A DNA stretch of 64,000 bases from Reichenbachiella sp. GTDB lineage: Bacteria > Bacteroidota > Bacteroidia > Cytophagales > Cyclobacteriaceae. A program made the translations under genes and the position numbers. The notes below the pieces were generated by a model. The model saw only the letters and a list, made by a program, of their open reading frames with translations, was not told the origin of the DNA and ran no database searches. How positions within the stretch are numbered: position 1 is the stretch's first letter; each line of letters starts with the position of its first letter. This document shows, in pieces, positions 16,797-25,363 of this stretch. The stretch is from positions 2,342,001 through 2,406,000 of the forward strand of contig NZ_JAWPMM010000001.1 in the NCBI RefSeq assembly GCF_033344935.1, read 5' to 3'.

Positions 16797-17218
16797 TCTG
16801 CACAGTTCTTTAGTATTTCACTTACTTCACCTGTATTTATCATTCCAAATTCATTACCCCAGGAGTTGCTGATATATGTCATTAATTCAGCAATTTCAAG
16901 AGGTGTCAATCTTGGATTACCAGGCATTGCTCCTTGATAAGTGATTCCATTGATTGTTATTGGACCCTCCAAACCATGCTTGATACCACAGATGGATAAT
17001 TCTTTTTGTTTGGATACAAAGTCAGTGGAAAGCGGTGGGATTAGTTTACCTAACCCAGAGCCATCTTTTTGGTGACAATTGATGCAATGGGCTATGTATA
17101 ACTGTTCTCCTTGAAACATATACTGATCAAATTTGATAGCCTCGCTGCCCGTATATCTTCCTTCTGGTCGGCAGTTGATTAATGTAATTAGAGCTAAGAC
17201 TGAAACAACAAATTTCAT
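16793..17218 (-). CDS. Lipid-anchored monohaem cytochrome c
   Basis: A 141-residue protein. The N-terminal lipobox LINC (Cys16) suggests membrane anchoring. A single haem site CINCH is at 45-49, and a candidate axial Met lies in GAMPGNPRLTPLEIAELMTYI, the usual class-I cytochrome c C-terminal layout. A GINGITYQGAMPG stretch is typical of small electron-shuttle domains. It overlaps sco by 4 nt and is probably in the hemJ-sco transcript, pointing to terminal-oxidase electron transfer. Confidence 0.9.
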   Translation of the reverse strand: MKFVVSVLALITLINCRPEGRYTGSEAIKFDQYMFQGEQLYIAHCINCHQKDGSGLGKLIPPLSTDFVSKQKELSICGIKHGLEGPITINGITYQGAMPGNPRLTPLEIAELMTYISNSWGNEFGMINTGEVSEILKNCAD

Positions 17219-17880
17219 TTCTTCTTATTGGCTAGCTCATTGAGTAGAAGGTCCATATCTAACAGCAGAATATCAACCTGTTCTTCCATGGTTCCATCAT
17301 AGACACCTCTGATGCGCCTTTGATCGTCCACCAATAAAAAGGCGCCGCTATGAATGTATCCTCCTGGAGCTTGCTCATCTTCACCGGCAGTTACCATATA
17401 GCTCTTTTCTCCGATGTGATAGATGGTATCTTCATCTCCGGTTACAAAATGCCATTTCGAACTATTTACTCCAAGCGCTTCTGCATACTCATTCAGAACT
17501 GCAACGTTGTCGTGAGTGGGGTCTATGGTATGAGATAGTATGGCAACTTCAGGAGTCTCTTCAAATTTTTCATAGATACGTAACATCTGCTTTTTCATTT
17601 TAGGACAGATAGTAGGGCACGAGGTGAAGAAAAAATCTGAGACGTAAATTTGATTCTTAAAAGTTTCATTGGTAATTAATGTACTGTCCTGATCGTAGAA
17701 GGCGAAGTCTGCAATCATGTGATCAAGTGTGTCGATAACAGTCTTTCCGTCAACTTCCTTCTCCACAAGTTTTTTCCTTCCCATGATAGGTAATTCGTTT
17801 TTACCGTAAGGTTGACTACAGAAGGTGGTAAGAATGGCTGCTACAAATAGAAGGGATGCAGGTAATATTTTATTAATCAT
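17215..17880 (-). CDS. SCO1/SenC copper chaperone
   Basis: A 221-residue lipid-anchored thioredoxin-fold protein. The lipobox LTTFC (Cys21) is followed by the copper site CPTICP (Cys88, Cys92) with the third ligand His177 in GGYIHSGAFLLVD. SCO proteins deliver copper to the CuA site of cytochrome c oxidase or keep it reduced. The gene overlaps hemJ by 8 nt and cytochrome c by 4 nt, so the three are tightly coupled. Confidence 0.93.
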   Translation of the reverse strand: MINKILPASLLFVAAILTTFCSQPYGKNELPIMGRKKLVEKEVDGKTVIDTLDHMIADFAFYDQDSTLITNETFKNQIYVSDFFFTSCPTICPKMKKQMLRIYEKFEETPEVAILSHTIDPTHDNVAVLNEYAEALGVNSSKWHFVTGDEDTIYHIGEKSYMVTAGEDEQAPGGYIHSGAFLLVDDQRRIRGVYDGTMEEQVDILLLDMDLLLNELANKKK

Positions 17881-18403
17881 TTCTAAGTTTTTTATAAATC
17901 TTGATGCCGAGCATCAGTAAAATTCCAATAAGGACAATTCCAATAATCCCCCAAATCCAGCTGAGGGTATTTTTGAGTACAACAATGAATACTATGGCAA
18001 AAAGAAATAAGGTGGCCACCTCATTCCAGATGCGAAGTTGAGTGGAAGAGTATTTGTAAACTCCTCTCTTCATTTGGCTAAATAGTTTTTGACAAATGAA
18101 ATGGTAAAGAAAAAGACCTAATACGAATAAGACTTTTAAATGAAACCAAGGCATGGTCCAAAACCCACTTTCTATGGCTAACCAAGTCCCGACGACAAAA
18201 GTAATAATTGCAGATGGCCAGGCTATGATGTTCCAAAGCCGGCTTTGCATCAAAAGCAATTGCTTGAGTAATATGGACTTTTCAGGCTCTTCTTTCTGAG
18301 AGGCCTCAGTAGCGTATATAAATAACCTCACCATATAGAACAACCCGGCAAACCAGGTGACTACAAAAATGATGTGGAGGGCTTTTAGATATAAATAGGT
18401 CAT
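17873..18403 (-). CDS. hemJ: HemJ-like protoporphyrinogen oxidase
   Basis: About 176 residues from the ATG at 18403 (MTYLYLKALHIIFVVTWFAGLFYM); the frame reaches 18439 but the later ATG matches family starts. There are four to five membrane segments. Conserved residues include the early ALHIIFVVTWFAGLFY helix with its histidine, LKQLLLMQSRLWNIIAWPS, and WFHLKVLFVLGLFLYHFIC with further histidines. HemJ oxidises protoporphyrinogen IX in haem synthesis. Its pairing with sco and a cytochrome c links haem supply to oxidase assembly. Confidence 0.85.
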   Translation of the reverse strand: MTYLYLKALHIIFVVTWFAGLFYMVRLFIYATEASQKEEPEKSILLKQLLLMQSRLWNIIAWPSAIITFVVGTWLAIESGFWTMPWFHLKVLFVLGLFLYHFICQKLFSQMKRGVYKYSSTQLRIWNEVATLFLFAIVFIVVLKNTLSWIWGIIGIVLIGILLMLGIKIYKKLRND

Positions 18404-18553
18404 CGCAATAATATGGGCAAATATAAATGCGAAGTGCATAATCCCAACGCCAAGTGAAAATTAAAGAAATTTCTAAGTGGTATTGGAGTAGTGGTAATTG
18501 TTTGGGTGGGTGTTAATGTAATTAGTTGGTCAAAATAATAACACCTCAAGGAT

Positions 18554-19198
18554 ATGAAGAATAATGGATCAGACATACTTCTAGAATACGGGGAGAAAGT
18601 ACTTTCCTCAAGCCAAATCATTTACCAGAAAGATGATTACATCTTTAAAATCAATGAGCCTTCGGATTTGATATATTTCATTGAAAAGGGAAGTGTGAAG
18701 TTGGCAAAGGAAGATGGATCTGGTCATGAAGTGGTGAAATCTATTCTTAGTAAAGGAAGCATATTCGGTGAAATGGCACTAGTAGAACAGGAAAAGAGGG
18801 AAGAGTATGCTCGCGTATTGTCCAATGACACCACCGTTCGTGTGTTAGTGGTTCGAGAATTGTTGGATGCGGCCAAAACTGATCAGTCATTATTTTCGAG
18901 AGTACTAAGTTTGATGGGACGAAAGATCGAAAAGCTGGATAAGCGAATTGAATCTATTACTTCAAAAGATTCAAGAACCAGAATTGTTGAGTTTTTGAAA
19001 GAGCTGGCTGTAGAGAGTGGTCAGAAAGTAGGGTTTGAAACATTGATTCAAAATAACTTCACTCATAAAGATATTGCGAACCTAACCGGAACCTCTAGAC
19101 AAACTGTAACCACCACTTTGAATCAACTCAAAGAAAAAAATGTAATCAACTTCGATAGAAGAAGGATACTAATTAGAGATGTGGATTTGCTAGTATAG
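18554..19198 (+). CDS. Crp/Fnr-family transcription regulator
   Basis: A 214-residue regulator. The N-terminal cyclic-nucleotide-type jelly roll (LIYFIEKGSVKLAKEDGSGHEVVKSILSKGSIFGEMALVEQ, about 35-80) is followed by a dimerisation helix and a C-terminal winged HTH, THKDIANLTGTSRQTVTTTLNQLKEKNVI (about 170-198). There are no cysteines, so it is not an Fe-S FNR. The gene is divergent from hemJ, with a 150-nt intergenic region, so it may control the hemJ-sco cluster. That regulatory link is inference. Confidence 0.88.
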   Translation: MKNNGSDILLEYGEKVLSSSQIIYQKDDYIFKINEPSDLIYFIEKGSVKLAKEDGSGHEVVKSILSKGSIFGEMALVEQEKREEYARVLSNDTTVRVLVVRELLDAAKTDQSLFSRVLSLMGRKIEKLDKRIESITSKDSRTRIVEFLKELAVESGQKVGFETLIQNNFTHKDIANLTGTSRQTVTTTLNQLKEKNVINFDRRRILIRDVDLLV

Positions 19199-19204
19199 CA
19201 AATC

Positions 19205-21724
19205 CTATTTTTTCTTGGCTTTCGCAGTCTTCTTTTTTGCGGGTGCTTTTTTCTTTTTAGCAGGAGCATTCTTCTCAATGATCGCTTGCACTTCATCTAA
19301 GCTAAGTGCCGCAGCGTCTACTGTTTTCGGTAGTTCTATTTTTACTCTGCCTTTTTTGATCACCGAACGTCCCCATCGTGCTTTTTCAACGACAATGCCT
19401 TCTTCCTCCCAGTTGTGAATGACTTTGTCAATCTCCTTTTGGATTTTTTCCTTTATCAATTCAACAATATCAGCTTCAGAAAGGTTGTCAAAATCGTATC
19501 GCTTGTTCACATTGATGAACATGCCATTCCACTTAATAAATGGACCAAAACGCCCAACTCCTTTTTGAACAGGAAGTTCATCGTAAAAGGCCACTGGAGC
19601 ATCTGCTTTTTGCTTTTCTTTTATCAATTCTATGGCACGATCCAGACTTAAAGTCAAAGGATCTTCATCCTTTCCAATAGATACAAATTTATCATCATGC
19701 TTGATGTAAGGTCCAAATCTCCCTATGGCAATGCTTATGACTTTGCCTTCAAATTCACCCACATCTCGTGGTAATTTGAAAAGTTCAAGCGCATCTTCTA
19801 AAGTGATATTGTCCAGAAACTGGCCTTTCTTAAGACTTGCGTATTTAGGCTTTTCTGCCTCTTCGTCTTCACTGGTTTCGCCCATCTGAACCATAGCGCC
19901 GAATCGTCCCATTCGGGCGATGATAGGTTTTCCAGTCTCAGGATCGTTACCAAGTTCTCTCACTTTACCAATTTCTGAACGTTCCACCTGTTCAGTATCT
20001 TCAACCGTCTTATGAAATCCATCATAAAACGATTCGATCATCGCATTCCAGGTCTTTTGGCCGTGAGCGATTTCATCAAATTCCTTTTCTACATTGGCCG
20101 TAAATGAATAGTCTATGACATTGGGGAAGTAATCCACTAGAAAGTCATTTACGATCATTGCAATGTTGGTAGGGAAGAGTTTGTTTTTCTCTGCACCAGT
20201 GATTTCTGTTTTCTCACTGATGACTACTTCGCCATCTTCCAGAACGATCTCAGTATATTTTCTTTCTTGGCCTTCTCTGGCTTCTTTTACCACATATTCT
20301 CTACGCTGAATAGTAGAGATGGTAGGCGCGTAAGTAGACGGACGTCCAATGCCCATCTCTTCTAATTTTTTCACCAAACTAGCTTCAGTATATCTAGCCG
20401 CATGTCTGGTAAAGCCTTCTCGGGCTTTCATTATACTCAAATCAAGTACCTGTCCGATTTCCAATGGAGGTAGCATGCCTTTGCTTTCTTCTTCGTCGTT
20501 TTCGTCGTCTGTGGATTCAGTATATACTTTTAGAAAACCTTCAAACTTCACTACTTCACCAGAAGCGGTTAAATTTTCATCTCTTGTCGAAACACCAATG
20601 GTGGCTACCGTTTTCTCTATTTCAGCATCTGCCATTTGAGAAGCAATAGCTCGTTTCCAAATCAAATCGTAGAGTCTTCTCTCGCTTTCGTCGTTGCCTG
20701 CTGATCGGTTCGAGAAGTTCGTAGGTCTGATAGCTTCGTGAGCTTCTTGAGCAGAAGCATTCTTAGTTTTGAATTTTCTTGTTTTCACGAAATTGTCACC
20801 ATAGCTAGATGCAATTTCATTTTTAGCCCCATTGATCGCTTCGTCCGAAAGATTCAATGAATCTGTTCTCATATAAGAGATCTTACCAGCTTCGTACAAT
20901 TTTTGAGCGACACTCATGGTACGTGCTACAGAAAAACCAATTTTTCTACTGGCTTCTTGTTGCAGGGTAGAAGTCGTAAATGGAGGAGCGGGTGATTTTT
21001 TTCCAGGCTTTTTCTCCAGGTTTTTAATATCGTAAGAGGCGCCTACACAATCACTGATAAATGACTCGGCTTCTTCTTTTGTTTTGAATTTTGAAGGAAG
21101 TTCTGCGTTTAATATTTTGCCTTTGTCGAGGGTAAACTCAGCGGTAACTTTAAAAGAAGATACGGGTACGTGTTCTGAGATTTCTCTTTCTCTATCTACG
21201 ACCAATCGCACGGCAACAGATTGCACACGTCCAGCAGACAAGCCAGTCTTAATTTTTTTCCAAAGAATAGGAGAGAGTTCAAAACCTACTAATCTGTCTA
21301 GCACTCTTCTTGCTTGCTGCGCATTTACTAAATCTACATTTAAAGATCTTGGGTTGTTGATCGCATGGCTGATTGCATTCTTCGTGATCTCGTGGAATAC
21401 AATCCTTTTGGTTTTGGATTCATCCAATTTCAAGGCCTCTTGTAAGTGCCAGGAAATCGCTTCTCCTTCGCGGTCATCATCACTCGCGAGGTAGATAGTC
21501 TCTGCACCCTTAGCTAATTTTTTTAAGTCTCTGATGACATCCTTTTTGTCTTTGGAGACTTCATAGGTAGGTTGAAATCCGTTTTCTATGTCAATAGCAT
21601 TGTTTCCTTTCTGAAGGTCCCGGACATGACCATAACTCGAAGCTACTTTATAGTCTTTACCCAAATACCCCTCAATCGTTTTCGCCTTGGCGGGCGACTC
21701 TACTATTACCAGATTCTTCGACAT
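19205..21724 (-). CDS. topA: DNA topoisomerase I
   Basis: An 839-residue type IA topoisomerase. It has an N-terminal Toprim domain with the acidic triad in SDDDREGEA (about 81-89) and the active-site Tyr284 in ISYMRTDSL. The C-terminus carries repeated Cys-free topo-C repeats (for example GKVISIAIGRFGPYIKHDDKFVSIG and GVGRFGPFIKWNGMFI). It ends in a Lys/Ala-rich tail of about 20 residues, probably a DNA-binding extension common in this phylum. It relaxes negative supercoils. It is convergent with the Crp-like gene, with only 6 nt between stops and no obvious terminator. Confidence 0.96.
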   Translation of the reverse strand: MSKNLVIVESPAKAKTIEGYLGKDYKVASSYGHVRDLQKGNNAIDIENGFQPTYEVSKDKKDVIRDLKKLAKGAETIYLASDDDREGEAISWHLQEALKLDESKTKRIVFHEITKNAISHAINNPRSLNVDLVNAQQARRVLDRLVGFELSPILWKKIKTGLSAGRVQSVAVRLVVDREREISEHVPVSSFKVTAEFTLDKGKILNAELPSKFKTKEEAESFISDCVGASYDIKNLEKKPGKKSPAPPFTTSTLQQEASRKIGFSVARTMSVAQKLYEAGKISYMRTDSLNLSDEAINGAKNEIASSYGDNFVKTRKFKTKNASAQEAHEAIRPTNFSNRSAGNDESERRLYDLIWKRAIASQMADAEIEKTVATIGVSTRDENLTASGEVVKFEGFLKVYTESTDDENDEEESKGMLPPLEIGQVLDLSIMKAREGFTRHAARYTEASLVKKLEEMGIGRPSTYAPTISTIQRREYVVKEAREGQERKYTEIVLEDGEVVISEKTEITGAEKNKLFPTNIAMIVNDFLVDYFPNVIDYSFTANVEKEFDEIAHGQKTWNAMIESFYDGFHKTVEDTEQVERSEIGKVRELGNDPETGKPIIARMGRFGAMVQMGETSEDEEAEKPKYASLKKGQFLDNITLEDALELFKLPRDVGEFEGKVISIAIGRFGPYIKHDDKFVSIGKDEDPLTLSLDRAIELIKEKQKADAPVAFYDELPVQKGVGRFGPFIKWNGMFINVNKRYDFDNLSEADIVELIKEKIQKEIDKVIHNWEEEGIVVEKARWGRSVIKKGRVKIELPKTVDAAALSLDEVQAIIEKNAPAKKKKAPAKKKTAKAKKK

Positions 21725-21839
21725 AGAATTTGAAATTAATTCCTAAAAGCGTCAAAGATGACTAAAAAAAATTGATTTTAGCAAATACGAAATTTAGATT
21801 TCTAAATAAATTGCTCAATTGTAATACGGATTACATCTC

Positions 21840-22340
21840 ATGAACAAAGAACTTTTTCTAGTAAGACACGCAGAAGCGGACTCCACAAATTTCGATATCA
21901 AGGATATTGAAAGACCATTAACTTCGGACGGCGAAATAGATGCATCTAAATTGGGCAAAACCATGGCTGATCTATTGGGTACGCCAGATTTGATCTTATC
22001 TAGTACAGCCATTCGTACACGAACAACTACCGCTCTACTTGCTGAACAGCTGGGGTATGATCCGGTAAATGTGGATTTTTTGGAAGACCTATATGAGTCG
22101 TCTACACGCATCTTACTTCGGGTGATTAATGAGCTGGAAGAAAAAAATAATAAAGTAGTAATCGTAGCACATAATCCTGCCATTACTTATTTGGCTGAGT
22201 ATGTGAGTGGAGCTGTGATCGGTAATGTATCTCCGGCAGGATTGGTTCATTTGAAGTTTGATGGTGCTTGGGCTGAGGTATCTCAGAACAATATGGAGTT
22301 GGTGAAATATCACAAGCCAGTTCGTCCGGCACAGACCTGA
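21840..22340 (+). CDS. sixA: SixA-like phosphohistidine phosphatase
   Basis: A 166-residue histidine-phosphatase-family protein. The catalytic RHA motif is at 9-11 (LVRHAEAD; His10 nucleophile), and the second histidine is in VVIVAHNPAITYL. The small size without extra domains fits SixA, which dephosphorylates HPt-domain phosphohistidine. It is followed after 2 nt by the arginase-family gene, probably in the same transcript. Confidence 0.85.
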   Translation: MNKELFLVRHAEADSTNFDIKDIERPLTSDGEIDASKLGKTMADLLGTPDLILSSTAIRTRTTTALLAEQLGYDPVNVDFLEDLYESSTRILLRVINELEEKNNKVVIVAHNPAITYLAEYVSGAVIGNVSPAGLVHLKFDGAWAEVSQNNMELVKYHKPVRPAQT

Positions 22341-22342
22341 TT

Positions 22343-23362
22343 ATGTCCAGCTTATCTAATTATGATCCCAGTGCAGTAGGTGTTAAAGGTTCCATCTTTG
22401 GATTGCCTTTCGGTGAAGAAGATTCAAGAATCATACTATTGCCTGTGCCATGGGACGCTACCGTTTCTTATTCGGCTGGCACGGCGGAAGGGCCTCAGGC
22501 TATTCTGGATGCTTCTGCCCAATTGGACCTTGAAGTAGTAGGAAGGGAAGCGCCATGGAAGCAAGGAATTTGGATGGCGCCAATTGATGAAACGATAAGA
22601 AACAAGAGTCAAAATTTAAGAACGCTTGTAGAACCATATATTGATGCCTTAGAGGCTGGAGAGGAGTATGCGGATATGGCAACTGTCATTGAGTCTGTAG
22701 ATCAAGGTACGAGTGAATTAAAAACAAAACTTAAAAGTCAAGCTTTATCCTATCTTAATAAAGGTAAAATAGTAGGCTTGGTGGGAGGTGATCATAGTAC
22801 GCCCTTGGGCTATCTCGAAGCGCTAAACGATAAGTACGATGACTTTGGGATTCTACAGATCGACGCACACCTAGATTTGCGCAAAGCCTATGAGGGATTC
22901 GAGCATTCCCATGCGTCAATCATGTATAATGCTTTGAAGTTATCCAATATTTCCAAATTGGTGCAGGTAGGGATTCGTGATTTTTGTGAGGAGGAAATGG
23001 AAATGGCAAATTCGGATCAGCGAGTGGCCGTCTATTTTGATCAGGAATTGAAATGGCAGCAGTTTGAAGGAACGACCTGGCATTCTTTGTGTAAAGAAAT
23101 GGTAGCGCAGCTACCTGATAAGGTTTATATCAGCTTTGATATCGACGGGCTACAGCCTTTTTTATGTTCTGGGACGGGGACACCAGTTCCGGGAGGTTTG
23201 AGCTTCGAAGAGGCAGTTTATCTGATCCATCAAGTGAAAGCTTCGGGTAGAGATATCATAGGCTTCGATCTGAATGAAGTCGCTCCGCAAACGGACGACA
23301 AAGAATGGAATGCGAACGTAGGAGCGAGGGTGTTGTATGCGCTTTGTGGGGTGTGTAGTTAG
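22343..23362 (+). CDS. Arginase/agmatinase/formimidoylglutamase family hydrolase
   Basis: A 339-residue binuclear-Mn ureohydrolase. The metal-binding motifs are in order: GGDHSTP (about 152), IDAHLDLRKAYEG with HSHAS, and SFDIDGLQPFLCSGTGTPVPGG. Bacteroidota homologues are often annotated formimidoylglutamase (HutG), but no other hut gene is in the window, so the substrate is unassigned. Agmatinase or arginase activity is also possible. Confidence 0.85.
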   Translation: MSSLSNYDPSAVGVKGSIFGLPFGEEDSRIILLPVPWDATVSYSAGTAEGPQAILDASAQLDLEVVGREAPWKQGIWMAPIDETIRNKSQNLRTLVEPYIDALEAGEEYADMATVIESVDQGTSELKTKLKSQALSYLNKGKIVGLVGGDHSTPLGYLEALNDKYDDFGILQIDAHLDLRKAYEGFEHSHASIMYNALKLSNISKLVQVGIRDFCEEEMEMANSDQRVAVYFDQELKWQQFEGTTWHSLCKEMVAQLPDKVYISFDIDGLQPFLCSGTGTPVPGGLSFEEAVYLIHQVKASGRDIIGFDLNEVAPQTDDKEWNANVGARVLYALCGVCS

Positions 23363-23372
23363 TTTTTCTTAT

Positions 23373-23885
23373 ATGTCAAAAAGAAAAGGAATTACTACTA
23401 GAAATCAAATTTTAGCTGGGTGGACAGTGAGTATTTATACACTGGGGTCTTTGCTTTATTTAGCATACATGGTTCATAGATTCGGTAACTCAGATATAGA
23501 GTTCTTTCTTAATACAAGCCTAGTTTTATTTCTTGTGTTTTTCATCCCACATCTTGCCATTCACTTGAATTATTATTATTCTAATAAAAATGACTCTTTT
23601 GGTTATGATGATTTAAAACGAGAAGTTTCTTTCGAAAGAGATGGGCTTGTTGTTACTTATGAATTGGATAAAGTTGAATCTTTAACACAATTTAGATCTG
23701 GTCCATTTGCCGAAAAAAGGGCTAGGATGTTTCCTTGGGATAAATATAATTATTCAATAGTCAGATTTAATAGTGGTGAAGAAATCCTAATTACTAGTTT
23801 ACTAGTTCCACAATTAGAACTTGATATTGATGATGCAAGAAAAACTTTGAATAAAAGATTCTATTGCTGGTCACCCAAGAGGTAA
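23373..23885 (+). CDS. Membrane protein of unknown function
   Basis: About 170 residues from the ATG at 23373 (MSKRKGITTRNQILAGWTVSIYTLGSLLYLAYMVH); the frame opens earlier, inside the preceding gene, but that start is unlikely. Two membrane helices (about 12-33 and 45-65) precede a polar domain with FERDGLVVTYELDKVESLTQFRSGPFAEKRARMFPWDKY and LNKRFYCWSPKR. That domain is possibly PH-like, as in small membrane stress proteins, but this is only an impression. It is noticeably AT-rich compared with the preceding gene. I recognise no family. Confidence 0.6.
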   Translation: MSKRKGITTRNQILAGWTVSIYTLGSLLYLAYMVHRFGNSDIEFFLNTSLVLFLVFFIPHLAIHLNYYYSNKNDSFGYDDLKREVSFERDGLVVTYELDKVESLTQFRSGPFAEKRARMFPWDKYNYSIVRFNSGEEILITSLLVPQLELDIDDARKTLNKRFYCWSPKR

Positions 23886-23905
23886 AGCATATTTCAGATA
23901 ATGAC

Positions 23906-23960
23906 CTATCCCTTATCCTTAAAAACCTGAACCAGCGCCGTCTCCGATAATAAAATATTT
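23906..23960 (-). pseudogene. Relic of the SprT-like gene 3' end
   Basis: Read on the minus strand this encodes NILLSETALVQVFKDKG and a stop. The intact SprT-like gene ends KKYLISETAPVQVFKN (stop at 24747). The core TATCGGAGACGGC is identical in both, and most differences (GCA/GCG, CAA/CAG, GTA/GTT, TTC/TTT) are synonymous. Near position 23950 the frame differs by one base. It is therefore a diverged duplicate tail, not a chance match. Confidence 0.65.
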
Positions 23961-23988
23961 CAAAGTAGTCTTAATGGGACTTCTTGAT

Positions 23989-24648
23989 TTATTTGTCTAC
24001 ATAATGTCGCAAAGAATCAACGTAGACTTTAGTCTTTAAGTGGGTCTTTTCCTTTATCGTATTTATTGATTCTTCATATAAAGAAATTAGCACTAATTCA
24101 TGGCCACATAACTGAGACATTTGTAGATAGAATACCATTATCGTCAAATCAATTTCATCCATTCTGTGGGAATCCTTACTAAAATAAGTGTCCATTATTT
24201 TAGGAACAGTATTATCAGTAAGTGCTTTCTGAAAATCATAGGTTCTTGTAATAGATTGAAGGATTTCATAATCAAATTCCGAAAATATACCTGTTTCCTT
24301 AGAGGTCTCCCATGCACTACTGATGAGCATCGAATTGATTAACCCACTTTTATCCAATAGAGGGCTTAAATCAAAAAAATCAGCTTGTTTTAGCTCTTGT
24401 TCTAACTCAGGTTTTAACCCATTAGTAAGACTATCCAGTCTATTAATAACAGCTAGATGATCTTTATTCCAGCTTTTTATATTCCAATAATTCCGATAGA
24501 GCTCTTTGTGGATGCTTTCAATGGCAATTTCCTTTTCCTGAGTGATCTTATAATTTTCGGCAGTTTTGTTAATAAAGAGAGCAAATAGCACGCTAAATAC
24601 AATCAAGATGCCATCTATGAAATGTTTTTTTGTTGTTGAGTTGGCCAA
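23989..24648 (-). CDS. DUF6090-like membrane-anchored protein
   Basis: A 219-residue protein with one N-terminal membrane helix (HFIDGILIVFSVLFALFINKTAENY, about 9-33) and a helical extracytoplasmic or cytoplasmic domain: KEIAIESIHKELYRNYWNIKSWNKDHLAVINRLDS, then ISSAWETSKETGIFSEFDYEILQSITRTYDFQKAL. The arrangement, and the SAWET and YDFQ elements, resemble the Bacteroidota DUF6090 family, whose function is unknown. It is AT-rich and lies exactly between the relic and the intact 3' end of the SprT-like gene, suggesting insertion at that gene. Confidence 0.6.
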   Translation of the reverse strand: MANSTTKKHFIDGILIVFSVLFALFINKTAENYKITQEKEIAIESIHKELYRNYWNIKSWNKDHLAVINRLDSLTNGLKPELEQELKQADFFDLSPLLDKSGLINSMLISSAWETSKETGIFSEFDYEILQSITRTYDFQKALTDNTVPKIMDTYFSKDSHRMDEIDLTIMVFYLQMSQLCGHELVLISLYEESINTIKEKTHLKTKVYVDSLRHYVDK

Positions 24649-24746
24649 GGTTAAATCGATTAATTGCTAAGAAAAAGTTTTCATTTACCTAATCTAATCA
24701 ATTTTACATTTTTAATAATTCAGATGCACCGATTTGGCGTGATATA

Positions 24747-25361
24747 TTAGTTTTTGAATACTTGCACCGGTGCCGTCTCCGATATCAAATACTTTTTCTG
24801 ATTACTCGTGAGTTCGCAAAGACTTCGTGTGCGACGGACTTCTAGTTTTCTGTACACCTTTTTGTTGAATAAGAACTTGGCGCCAGCTTCCACTTCCTTA
24901 AGTAAAAGCCCTGATTTATGCTCATCATAATTCCGCAAAGCCACAAATAAAGCCTTGTCAGAAGTACTTGTCGCCTTTGGGTTTTTCATATGTCGGGCGA
25001 GTGGACCAAGGACATCCATGGGGATGATGTCTTCCCGCAGCATGGGAAGCATCAGCTTCTTAAACTGCAATTTCCATTCTTGCCCATGAGGTGATACACT
25101 TCGTTGATGTTTTTCAAAGGTGAACAGGTGTGCCACTTCATGGATGTACGTTACCAAAAATGCATATGGATTCAAGTCATGATTGACAGAAATCGAATGT
25201 GATCTCGTTGCCGGATCGTAGCGATAGTCGCCGTATTTGGATTGTCGCTTTCGAGTGATTCGGAAATTAAAACCCAATTCACTCCAAAGCGAGTAACAAT
25301 AATCCACCGCCTTTTCTGGCAGGTGGTTCTCAAACAATCTGCGATGTTTGGCCTCCGACAA
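24747..25361 (-). CDS. SprT-like zinc metalloprotease-fold protein
   Basis: A 204-residue SprT-like protein. The zinc motif HEVAH is at 74-78 with an additional His92 in SVSPHGQEW, the expected third ligand region. RYDPATRSHSISVNHDLNPYAFLVTYIHEVAHL is typical. It begins 2 nt after der, so the two are coupled. Bacterial SprT-like proteins are uncharacterised; eukaryotic SPRTN cleaves DNA-protein crosslinks. Its last codons are duplicated at 23906-23960. Confidence 0.85.
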   Translation of the reverse strand: MSEAKHRRLFENHLPEKAVDYCYSLWSELGFNFRITRKRQSKYGDYRYDPATRSHSISVNHDLNPYAFLVTYIHEVAHLFTFEKHQRSVSPHGQEWKLQFKKLMLPMLREDIIPMDVLGPLARHMKNPKATSTSDKALFVALRNYDEHKSGLLLKEVEAGAKFLFNKKVYRKLEVRRTRSLCELTSNQKKYLISETAPVQVFKN

Positions 25362-25363
25362 TC

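Noticed and set aside
18400-18621. Minus-strand frame across the hemJ/Crp-like gene gap
   Set aside because: It overlaps the 5' end of the Crp-like gene and of hemJ and has no family features.
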